A DNA stretch of 64,000 nucleotides from an uncultured Bacteroidales bacterium (GTDB taxonomy: Bacteria > Bacteroidota > Bacteroidia > Bacteroidales > UBA932): the NCBI GenBank assembly GCA_947179325.1, contig CAMXAU010000001.1:62001-126000 (forward strand), read 5' to 3'. Position 1 is the stretch's first letter. Every line of letters starts with the position of its first letter. The notes below the pieces were generated by a model. The model was not told where the DNA came from, made no database searches, and saw only the letters and a program-made list of their open reading frames with translations. Shown here piece after piece: positions 18,753-25,957 of this stretch. The translations under genes and the position numbers were made by a program.

Positions 18753-20843
18753 ATGGCCAAGATATATGATGTAATAGTAGTCGGTGGAGGTCACGCCGGA
18801 TGCGAGGCAGCCATGGCTGCTGCAAATATGGGGTCCTCTGTGCTTCTTGTCACAATGGACATGGGGCGTTTTGCACAGATGTCATGTAATCCTGCAATCG
18901 GCGGGATAGCGAAGGGGCAGATTGTCCGGGAGATTGATGCGCTGGGCGGATATACCGGAATCGTTACTGATGCCTCTACTCTCCAGTTCAGGATGCTGAA
19001 CCGCTCGAAAGGGCCGGCAATGTGGAGTCCGCGTGCACAATGCGATAAAATGCACTTTTCGCTAAATTGGCGTAAAATCATCGAAAGTAATTGTAAATTA
19101 GATATTTACCAAGATTCTGTCACTTCTTTTCTCTTTGAGAATTCAAAAATTGCGGGGGTGAGTACAACTACCGGGGCAAAATTCAATTCTCAGACAGTTG
19201 TCCTGACTGCAGGAACCTTCCTGAATGGCAAACTTTTCATAGGAAGGAATTCTTTCGAGGGAGGGAGGATCGGCGAGTTGTCTTCTTACGGCTTGACAGG
19301 GCAGCTTGCGGACATGGGGGTCCGGACTGCCAGGATGAAGACCGGTACTCCTCCGAGAATCGATATATCTTCGGTTGACACTTCTTCTCTTCCTGTCCAG
19401 ACAGGTGATGAGGCGCCTGAGAAATTTTCATATCTCCCATTCCTCTCAACGGCCCAGAACGGTACACCTCAGAAGCCATGCTATATTGTGCACACGAATT
19501 CAGAGGTCCATGATATACTGCGTTCCGGATTTTCGGAGTCGCCTCTTTTCACTGGAATGATTACTGGTATAGGTCCTCGCTATTGTCCGAGCATCGAGGA
19601 TAAGCTGCGGACTTTTGCGGACAAGGACTCTCATCAGCTTTTCCTTGAGCCGGAGGGTAGGGGGAACAATGAGTATTATCTCCAGGGGTTCTCTTCGTCT
19701 CTTCCATTGCAGGTCCAGCTTGATGCGCTGCATGCTATAAAAGGACTTGAATATGTCAAGATCTTCCGTCCTGCCTATGCAGTCGAATATGACTATTTTG
19801 ATCCGACGCAACTTGAACCGACTCTTGAGATGAAGACTATTCCTGGTCTATTCATGGCCGGCCAGGTTAATGGTACGACAGGGTATGAAGAGGCTGCGGC
19901 GCAGGGGCTGATGGCGGGAATCAACGCTCATCTGAAGTCGCATGGGCAGCCTGGTTTTGTCCTGAAGAGGGATGAAGCTTATATAGGTGTCCTTATCGAT
20001 GACCTCATCACTAAGGGGGTTGATGAGCCGTATAGGATGTTTACTTCGCGGGCTGAATATCGTATTCTTTTGCGGCAGGATAATGCCGATCTAAGATTGA
20101 CTCCACTCTCTTATGAACTTGGGCTTGCCGATAAGTTCAGGTATGATTATACCATGAGGAAATATGATTCTGTTTCCAGGTTGAATGATTTTGCTTCCGG
20201 GGTATCTTTGAAGCCGGAGCAGGTAAACAATTATCTTGCTGAAGTAGGGACTGCGACTACGGATTGCCGTAAGAGGATTGATGATCTTGTTTCTCGTCCT
20301 CAAGTTTCGATGTCTGGAATTTTGAATATAGTTCCACGTGGAACATTTGAGAAAAACAAATTTGATATTGAGTCTGTTTTCTGCAATCCTATAGCAGACT
20401 TGAATCTTAATTCAGATGGATATTATGGCTTGATTTCTTCGGTAGCAGATTCTGGTCCTCTTGATTCGGGAATATGTACTTCCTATAATAATGCAGTGCG
20501 CGTATTGAAAGGTAATACAGATTATCCTGTGGCGATGCTTGATGCGGAGAAAATGGGCTCAACTGTTAAGTCAAACTATAAACGGGAAATTGTGGAGTTG
20601 TCTGAAATCTATATAAAGTATAGAGGATATATAGACAGGGAACAGAAAATGGCTGACAAGATAATGAGACTTGAGAAATTGACTATTCCTGCGGGTTTTG
20701 ATTTTGATAGGGTGGAGAGTCTTTCTATCGAATGCCGTCAAAAGCTTAAGAGGTATTCTCCAAAGACTATTGCCCAGGCTTCGCGTATTTCCGGTGTGTC
20801 TCCTGCGGATATTTCTGTCCTGCTTGTCTATTTTGGACGATAG
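18753..20843 (+). CDS. mnmG: tRNA U34 carboxymethylaminomethyl synthase subunit MnmG, with an internal insertion
   Basis: FAD enzyme that, with MnmE, modifies the wobble uridine of tRNAs. Seen: FAD loop '[19 protein letters not shown]', '[23 protein letters not shown]', '[11 protein letters not shown]', '[11 protein letters not shown]', '[23 protein letters not shown]' and C-terminal '[12 protein letters not shown]'. At 696 residues it is about 70 longer than usual (about 625-630). The excess is a stretch at about residues 525-605 (bases ~20325-20568), between 'LVSRPQVSM' and the C-terminal helical domain. That stretch starts with a parS-like palindrome. The 3' third is also richer in A/T at codon third positions than the 5' part. 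Core motifs are complete, so the protein is probably active. Confidence 0.95.
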   Translation: MAKIYDVIVVGGGHAGCEAAMAAANMGSSVLLVTMDMGRFAQMSCNPAIGGIAKGQIVREIDALGGYTGIVTDASTLQFRMLNRSKGPAMWSPRAQCDKMHFSLNWRKIIESNCKLDIYQDSVTSFLFENSKIAGVSTTTGAKFNSQTVVLTAGTFLNGKLFIGRNSFEGGRIGELSSYGLTGQLADMGVRTARMKTGTPPRIDISSVDTSSLPVQTGDEAPEKFSYLPFLSTAQNGTPQKPCYIVHTNSEVHDILRSGFSESPLFTGMITGIGPRYCPSIEDKLRTFADKDSHQLFLEPEGRGNNEYYLQGFSSSLPLQVQLDALHAIKGLEYVKIFRPAYAVEYDYFDPTQLEPTLEMKTIPGLFMAGQVNGTTGYEEAAAQGLMAGINAHLKSHGQPGFVLKRDEAYIGVLIDDLITKGVDEPYRMFTSRAEYRILLRQDNADLRLTPLSYELGLADKFRYDYTMRKYDSVSRLNDFASGVSLKPEQVNNYLAEVGTATTDCRKRIDDLVSRPQVSMSGILNIVPRGTFEKNKFDIESVFCNPIADLNLNSDGYYGLISSVADSGPLDSGICTSYNNAVRVLKGNTDYPVAMLDAEKMGSTVKSNYKREIVELSEIYIKYRGYIDREQKMADKIMRLEKLTIPAGFDFDRVESLSIECRQKLKRYSPKTIAQASRISGVSPADISVLLVYFGR
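20330..20345. other. parS-like site 1, inside mnmG
   Basis: AGTTCCACGTGGAACA contains the perfect 14-bp palindrome GTTCCACGTGGAAC, matching the ParB binding site (parS) type found across bacteria in 15 of 16 positions. It is translated as VPRGT at the left edge of the MnmG insertion. Confidence 0.6.
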
Positions 20844-20868
20844 AAAATAGGTCTTGATTTATATGGAT

Positions 20869-20908
20869 AAAAAAAGAAAGTGTTCCACGTGGAACACTTT
20901 CTTTTTTT
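20869..20908. terminator. bidirectional terminator with an embedded perfect parS-like site (site 2)
   Basis: A perfect 40-bp palindrome: A7-GAAAGTGTTCCAC / GTGGAACACTTTC-T7. It sits between the convergent mnmG and ruvA genes (stops at 20843 and 20913) and gives a stem followed by a T run on both strands, so it should terminate both transcripts. Its centre, TGTTCCACGTGGAACA (20881-20896), is a full parS-type site identical in its 14-bp core to site 1. Confidence 0.8.
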
Positions 20909-20912
20909 TGTT

Positions 20913-21500
20913 TTAAAGTCTTTTCAGGCTCAATTTTATTATTTCTTCCAGGCTTGCCTGAGGCTTTTCTTTGATTACAGCCGCTACTGCCTTGTTTACA
21001 TTTGTCTTTGTGAATCCAAGGAGTACAAGGGCGGTTGTCGCTTCCTCTATTGCTCCATTGTCCTGTTGGCTGAATATTGCGGCAGTGTCTGAACCTCCGC
21101 CTTTGACGACTTTGTCCTTTAGCTCGAGAATCAGTCTTTGCGCACTTTTCATACCGATTCCTTTTATGCTTTTAATCCGGTTTATGTCTTCTGCTATGAT
21201 TGCGTTCCTGATTTCGTCCGAGGTGAGGGAGGAGAGCATCATTCTTGCTGTGGAGGCTCCTATTCCGGATACTCCGATAAGCAGCCTGAAGAGTTCTCGC
21301 TCGTCTTTTGAGGCAAAGCCGTAATACAGTTCTTCGTCTTCGCGAAGATAATGGTGGATGTAGATTGTCTCTTCTGACTTGCCTTCCAGCATGGAGAATG
21401 TCTGCAGGGATATGAGGATTTTATATCCTATTCCGTGGCATTCTACCACCGCGTCGGTCGGTGTCAGCTCTACTATGGAACCTTTGATGTACTCTATCAT
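20913..21500 (-). CDS. ruvA: Holliday junction-binding protein RuvA
   Basis: A 195-residue DNA-junction binding subunit of RuvAB. Order: N-terminal OB fold ('MIEYIKGSIVELTPTDAVVECHGIGY'), central tandem helix-hairpin-helix motifs 'LLIGVSGIGASTARMML' and 'IKGIGMKSAQRLILELKDK', a flexible linker, and a C-terminal three-helix domain ('ATTALVLLGFTKTNVNKAV') that contacts RuvB. Length normal. Convergent with mnmG. Confidence 0.97.
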   Translation of the reverse strand: MIEYIKGSIVELTPTDAVVECHGIGYKILISLQTFSMLEGKSEETIYIHHYLREDEELYYGFASKDERELFRLLIGVSGIGASTARMMLSSLTSDEIRNAIIAEDINRIKSIKGIGMKSAQRLILELKDKVVKGGGSDTAAIFSQQDNGAIEEATTALVLLGFTKTNVNKAVAAVIKEKPQASLEEIIKLSLKRL

Positions 21501-21600
21501 GTCTTTCTTGTTTTGTTGTTTTCTTCATATGTCAGGATCCATGCGGTCCTTGACAGCACAAAATTATATTAAATTATATTATAATGAGAATTAGTTTTGC

Positions 21601-21608
21601 TAAATTTG
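21601..21608 (+). promoter_or_regulatory. -7 element of the sufS operon
   Basis: TAAATTTG matches TAnnTTTG. It lies inside the ORF-track extension of sufS, so the downstream ATG at 21644 is preferred; AGGAG at 21635-21639 is a possible ribosome-binding site for it. Confidence 0.55.
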
Positions 21609-21643
21609 CGAGCTATTTTCAGTTGGATAAAATTAGGAGTGTT

Positions 21644-22867
21644 ATGCTTGTAGATGACGTAAGGAAACAGTTTCCTGCCCTGGACAGAAAAGTCTATGGC
21701 AAGGCTCTCGTTTATTTCGACAATGCAGCTACAATTCAGAGGCCTTTGGGCGTTATCGACAAATGGAATGAAATAACCTCTCGTTCCAATGCCAATATAC
21801 ATCGCGCTGTGCATAGGATGGCGGATGAGGCTACTGAAGCGTACGAGGCGTCCAGGAATATTGTTAAGGAATTCATTGGCGCGGAATCGCGCGAAGAGAT
21901 CATATTTACTTCAGGGGCTACAGCAGCAATTAACCTTGTCGCGTTTTCTTTTGGGGAAGCTTTTGTCAAGGAGGGAGATGAGGTTGTAGTGTCAGAGTCG
22001 GAACATCATTCAAATATTGTCCCGTGGCAGATGATGTGCCAGCGCAAAGGGGCGGTATTGAAGGTTCTTCATGTTGATGACAAAGGGTGTCTTGATATGG
22101 ATGAACTGGATTCTCTCCTTACAGCAAGGACCAGGATTTTAGCTGTTGCCCACATCTCGAATGTCCTCGGGATTGTCAATCCAGTCGGAGAGATTGTACG
22201 GCGTTGCCATGACAGGGGAGTGAAGGTCTTGATTGACGGTGCCCAGGGAGTTGTGCATCGGAAGGTGGATGTGAAGGAGCTTGATTGTGATTTCTATGTC
22301 TTTTCCGGACACAAGATATTTGCCGCTACAGGGACAGGAGCCTTGTATGGCAAGAAGGAATTGCTTGATGCCATGCCGCCTTATATGGGGGGAGGAGAGA
22401 TGGTCGGGACTGTGCGTTTCAGCGGTACCACGTATGCTCCGCTTCCTCTGAAGTTCGAGGCCGGCACACCGAATTTTGCAGGTGCGGCGACATTGAAGCC
22501 AGCCCTGGAGTTTGCCATGTCGCTCCGTAATGAGGAGATTTCCGCATGTGAAGATGCTGTCAAGGAATATATGTTTGAAAAGCTGTCTGGTGACAGCAGG
22601 ATAAAATTGTTCGGAACCCCTGATGACATTGGGGACAAGATTCCGTTGTTCTCGTTCTGCGTTGATGGTGTGCATCACGAGGATCTTGCCCTGATCCTTG
22701 ACAAGATGGGGATTGCTGTGCGTTCCGGACAGATGTGTGCCGAGCCGCTTATGGACAGGTTCGGAGTTACCGGGATGCTGCGAGCTTCTCTTGCGCCATA
22801 TAACACGATGCAGGAGGCGGAATATTTCATAGGCTCGCTTGACAGGGCTATAGGAATGCTTGTATGA
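21644..22867 (+). CDS. sufS: cysteine desulfurase SufS
   Basis: A 407-residue class V aminotransferase-fold PLP enzyme that takes sulfur from cysteine for Fe-S cluster assembly. Start at 'MLVDDVRKQFP', 20 codons inside the ORF-track start, chosen because the promoter and AGGAG lie in between. Seen: 'VYFDNAATIQRP', PLP-His region 'SESEHHSNIVPWQ', PLP lysine in 'FSGHKIFAATGTGALYG', and the short-loop active Cys in 'RSGQMCAEPLM' typical of group II SufS. Followed at 16 bases by sufE. The scaffold genes sufB, sufC and sufD are not here. Confidence 0.95.
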   Translation: MLVDDVRKQFPALDRKVYGKALVYFDNAATIQRPLGVIDKWNEITSRSNANIHRAVHRMADEATEAYEASRNIVKEFIGAESREEIIFTSGATAAINLVAFSFGEAFVKEGDEVVVSESEHHSNIVPWQMMCQRKGAVLKVLHVDDKGCLDMDELDSLLTARTRILAVAHISNVLGIVNPVGEIVRRCHDRGVKVLIDGAQGVVHRKVDVKELDCDFYVFSGHKIFAATGTGALYGKKELLDAMPPYMGGGEMVGTVRFSGTTYAPLPLKFEAGTPNFAGAATLKPALEFAMSLRNEEISACEDAVKEYMFEKLSGDSRIKLFGTPDDIGDKIPLFSFCVDGVHHEDLALILDKMGIAVRSGQMCAEPLMDRFGVTGMLRASLAPYNTMQEAEYFIGSLDRAIGMLV

Positions 22868-22883
22868 TTTTGAATTTTAAATT

Positions 22884-23306
22884 ATGGAATATACGAAACC
22901 TTTGGCGGAAGCCGAAAATGATGTAATCGAAGAGTTCTCTATGTTTGATGAGTGGCTTGACAAATATGAGTACCTCATTGAGCTTGGAAAACATCTTGAC
23001 GACTATCCGGAAGAGTCAAAAAATGATGATAATCTTATAAAGGGGTGTCAATCAAGGGTTTGGCTTGATTATGAGATTAGAGATGGCAGAGTGTACTTTA
23101 AAGCGGACAGCGATGCAATCATTACCAAGGGGATAATCTCATTGCTGATTGGGCTTTATTCCGGCAGGACGCCTCAGGAAATCATCAGTTCTGATTTCTC
23201 AGTGGTGGACAGGATAGGATTGAAGGAGAATCTTTCCCCAACCAGGGCTAATGGCCTGCTTTCCATGATAGACAAAATCAGGGCAATTGCTGCTGACAAT
23301 GCCTGA
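22884..23306 (+). CDS. sufE: sulfur acceptor SufE
   Basis: A 140-residue partner of SufS that takes the persulfide on Cys of 'IKGCQSRVWLDYE' and passes it on. 'EEFSMFDEWLDKYEYLIELGK' and 'RTPQEI' with 'LSPTRANGL' are family landmarks. Co-transcribed with sufS. Confidence 0.95.
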   Translation: MEYTKPLAEAENDVIEEFSMFDEWLDKYEYLIELGKHLDDYPEESKNDDNLIKGCQSRVWLDYEIRDGRVYFKADSDAIITKGIISLLIGLYSGRTPQEIISSDFSVVDRIGLKENLSPTRANGLLSMIDKIRAIAADNA

Positions 23307-23433
23307 ATTACCGATATAGAACGATATGGAGCTTCTGGGCCGATTGAGGAATCTGCTTGCCGGAGATGGTGGCAGGGATAATGGCGGAAATGAGTCAAGA
23401 ATAGATGTAATTGAAACTAAAAGATTGGATATC

Positions 23434-23742
23434 ATGAGTTTGGAAAGGGATATAATTATTGCGCTAAGGCAGGTTTATGACCCTGAGATACCTGTGAATA
23501 TATATGATTTGGGACTTATATATGAACTTAAGGTGGATGAGGAGCATAATGTCTATATACAGATGACATTGACTGCCCCGAACTGTCCTATGGCGGACTA
23601 TGTCGTTGACCAGGTCAAGACTGCTGTCGAGGATGTGCCGGGTGTGGTAAGCGTAAAGATTGAGCTTGTCTTTGAGCCTGTGTGGGACAAGAGCAGGATG
23701 TCCGAGGAGGCTCTTGTAGAGCTTGGAATGGATGAGGATTAG
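23434..23742 (+). CDS. SufT-like Fe-S assembly protein (MIP18/DUF59 family)
   Basis: A small protein linked to Fe-S cluster maturation. 'VYDPEIPVNIYDLGLIYEL' and 'TLTAPNCPMADY' (with the conserved Cys) define the MIP18 family. The ORF track starts at 23326 (138 residues); I prefer the ATG at 23434 (102 residues) because family members in this phylum are about 100 residues and the extra 36 residues are hydrophilic and lack any known motif. If the long start is used, the extension is unusual. Operon with sufS-sufE; its TAG touches the GTG that could start folK. Confidence 0.85.
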   Translation: MSLERDIIIALRQVYDPEIPVNIYDLGLIYELKVDEEHNVYIQMTLTAPNCPMADYVVDQVKTAVEDVPGVVSVKIELVFEPVWDKSRMSEEALVELGMDED

Positions 23743-23753
23743 TGTCCGGTGAT

Positions 23754-24272
23754 ATGTCTTCTTCATCTGTATCCGATGTGGAAATAGAGGTTTATCTGTC
23801 TTTGGGGAGCGACATCGGGGACAGGGATGCCAATCTTAGGGGTGCCCTTGATGCTCTTGATGAGGCTTTCGGGGTGCATAGTGACCTTGTTTCAAGGTTC
23901 TATGAGACTGAGCCGTGGGGATTTGAAAGTGATACGCAGTTCCTGAATGCAGCGGTTAAATATATCCTTGCTGTTCCACGGGGAACAGACCCGGCCGGTT
24001 TCGTAAGATGGATACTGGGGATATGCAAGGGGATAGAGTCTTCCATGGGACGGACAGGAAAGCCTGAATATGACAGCAGTGGAAACAGGATATACAGGTC
24101 GCGTATCATAGACATCGACATTCTGATGGCCGGAGCTTTCCTGATTGATGAGCCGGACCTTAAGGTGCCGCATCCGCTTATGGCGCAGCGTGATTTCGTG
24201 ATGATTCCGCTGATGGACATTGCATCCCCTGAAATAAAGGGGATTTTTCCGTGGATATTCGATGCAAAGTGA
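23754..24272 (+). CDS. folK: 2-amino-4-hydroxy-6-hydroxymethyldihydropteridine pyrophosphokinase
   Basis: HPPK transfers pyrophosphate from ATP to the pterin in folate synthesis. Seen: 'VYLSLGSDIGDRDANLRGAL', 'SRFYETEPWGFESDTQFLNAAVKY', and the metal/ATP site 'RIIDIDILMAG' followed by 'VPHPLMAQRDFVMIPLMDIAP'-like sequence. The ATG at 23754 is preferred; a GTG at 23742 overlaps the previous stop. Last gene before the glyS promoter. It carries a near-match to the parS-like site within its coding sequence. Confidence 0.93.
   Translation: MSSSSVSDVEIEVYLSLGSDIGDRDANLRGALDALDEAFGVHSDLVSRFYETEPWGFESDTQFLNAAVKYILAVPRGTDPAGFVRWILGICKGIESSMGRTGKPEYDSSGNRIYRSRIIDIDILMAGAFLIDEPDLKVPHPLMAQRDFVMIPLMDIASPEIKGIFPWIFDAK
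23972..23987. other. parS-like site 3 (one mismatch), inside folK
   Basis: TGTTCCACGGGGAACA differs from the perfect site at 20881 by a single base in the centre. Like site 1 it is read in the frame VPRGT. Confidence 0.4.
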
Positions 24273-24293
24273 GATAAATTCAAAACAGTTTCT

Positions 24294-24301
24294 TAATTTT
24301 G
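24294..24301 (+). promoter_or_regulatory. -7 element of glyS
   Basis: TAATTTTG matches TAnnTTTG, 44 bases before the glyS ATG and 21 bases after the folK stop. Confidence 0.55.
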
Positions 24302-24345
24302 CGCGTTTTATATAAAATAGGGAAACTTAAAGAAAATATTATAGT

Positions 24346-25884
24346 ATGACACAGGATGAACTTTTCAAGACTCTGGTTGCACATTGCAAGGAGTATGGCT
24401 TCATTTTCCAGTCAAGTGAGATTTATGATGGTCTTGCGGCTGTATATGACTATGGCCAGATGGGATCTGAATTGAAGAACAATATCAAGAGGTACTGGTG
24501 GGAGGCGATGACAAGGCTCAATGAGAATATTGTCGGTATTGACTCATGTATCTTTATGCACCCGAGGATCTGGGAGGCTTCAGGGCATGTAGGCGCATTC
24601 AATGACCCTCTTATCGACAATAAGGATTCCAAGAAGAGATACAGGGCTGATGTGCTTATCGAGGACTATATAGCAAAGCTTGAGGAAAAGATAAGGAAGG
24701 ATGTGGAGAAAGGGCGCAAGAAGTTCGGCGAGTCATTCGATGAGGCAAAGTTTATCGAGACCAATCCTAACTGCATACGCAACAACACAAAGATTGCCGA
24801 GGTAAGGACAAGGATGGCTGATGCCCTTAATGCCAATGACCTGGCTGAGCTTCGCCAGATTATTGTTGACTGTGAGATTGTATGTCCTATTTCCGGGACA
24901 AAGAACTGGACAGATGTACGTCAGTTCAACCTCATGTTCAGCACCCAGCTCGGCAACACTTCCGATGATACCAATGTCATCTACCTGCGTCCTGAGACTG
25001 CGCAGGGTATATTCGTGAACTATCTGAATGTGCAGAAGACAGGACGCATGAAGCTTCCTTTCGGTATCGCGCAGATAGGAAAGGCGTTCAGGAATGAGAT
25101 CGTTGCACGCCAGTTCATATTCAGGATGAGGGAGTTCGAGCAGATGGAGATGCAGTTCTTCATCAAGCCTGGGACAGAGCTTGACTGGTTTGCCAAATGG
25201 AAGGAGAACAGGCTGAAATGGCATAGGGCGCTTGGTATGGGAGATGGCAACTACCGTTTCCATGACCATGACAAGCTTGCGCATTATGCAAATGCAGCCA
25301 CAGATATCGAGTTCAACTTCCCGTTTGGATTCAAGGAGCTTGAGGGAATCCATTCAAGGACTGACTTTGACCTTGGAAACCATCAGAAATTCTCAGGCAA
25401 GAAGATACAGTATTTCGATCCGGAGAGCGGTGAAAGCTATGTCCCATACGTTATCGAGACCTCTATCGGAGTTGACCGCATGGTGCTTGCCGTACTGTCT
25501 AACTCTTACAAGGAGGAGAAGCTCGAGAATGGAGAGACAAGGGTTGTGCTTAGCATTCCGGCTCCTATTGCACCTGTAAAGGTTGCTGTGCTTCCGCTTC
25601 TTAAGAAGGATGGGCTTCCTGAGCTGGCGCAGACTGTCATGGACGAGCTGAAATATGATTTCAACTGCCAGTATGACGAGAAGGACAGCATCGGAAAGAG
25701 GTATCGCCGCCAGGATGCAATCGGAACTCCGTATTGCGTGACTATAGACCACGATTCACTCAATGACCACTGTGTTACACTCCGTGACCGCGACACAATG
25801 CAGCAGGAGAGGGTGAAAATCGAGGATCTCCACGCTATCGTGAACAAGAAGGTAAGTCTTTCCAATATTCTCAGGAAACTTTAA
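24346..25884 (+). CDS. glyS: glycyl-tRNA synthetase (class II, single-chain type)
   Basis: A 512-residue class II enzyme that charges tRNA-Gly. It is of the eukaryote/archaea-like homodimer type, not the alpha/beta type. Class II motif 2 is seen in 'FGIAQIGKAFRNEI.ARQFIFRMREFEQMEMQFF', motif 3 in 'YVIETSIGVDRMVLAVL'. An anticodon-binding domain follows ('APIKVAVLPLLKK'-like stretch to the end). Length normal. Monocistronic with its own promoter and terminator. Confidence 0.96.
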   Translation: MTQDELFKTLVAHCKEYGFIFQSSEIYDGLAAVYDYGQMGSELKNNIKRYWWEAMTRLNENIVGIDSCIFMHPRIWEASGHVGAFNDPLIDNKDSKKRYRADVLIEDYIAKLEEKIRKDVEKGRKKFGESFDEAKFIETNPNCIRNNTKIAEVRTRMADALNANDLAELRQIIVDCEIVCPISGTKNWTDVRQFNLMFSTQLGNTSDDTNVIYLRPETAQGIFVNYLNVQKTGRMKLPFGIAQIGKAFRNEIVARQFIFRMREFEQMEMQFFIKPGTELDWFAKWKENRLKWHRALGMGDGNYRFHDHDKLAHYANAATDIEFNFPFGFKELEGIHSRTDFDLGNHQKFSGKKIQYFDPESGESYVPYVIETSIGVDRMVLAVLSNSYKEEKLENGETRVVLSIPAPIAPVKVAVLPLLKKDGLPELAQTVMDELKYDFNCQYDEKDSIGKRYRRQDAIGTPYCVTIDHDSLNDHCVTLRDRDTMQQERVKIEDLHAIVNKKVSLSNILRKL

Positions 25885-25903
25885 TTAAAGCCTTATATAA
25901 TGC

Positions 25904-25935
25904 AATGAAAGGATGGCACAGGCCATCCTTTCATT
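25904..25935. terminator. bidirectional terminator between glyS and GH115
   Basis: Perfect 14-bp stem AATGAAAGGATGGC / GCCATCCTTTCATT with loop ACAG, then ATTTT on the plus strand. It sits between two convergent genes, 20 bases after the glyS stop. Confidence 0.8.
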
Positions 25936-25957
25936 ATTTTGGGGAACTGTCCTGAAG

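Noticed and set aside
21561-21584. AAATTATATT tandem copies before sufS as a functional repeat
   Set aside because: Only two short AT-rich copies; likely compositional.
20844-24345. Replication origin (DnaA-box cluster) near the parS-like sites
   Set aside because: No run of TTATCCACA-type boxes was seen in the short gaps here; the sites alone do not prove an origin in the window.
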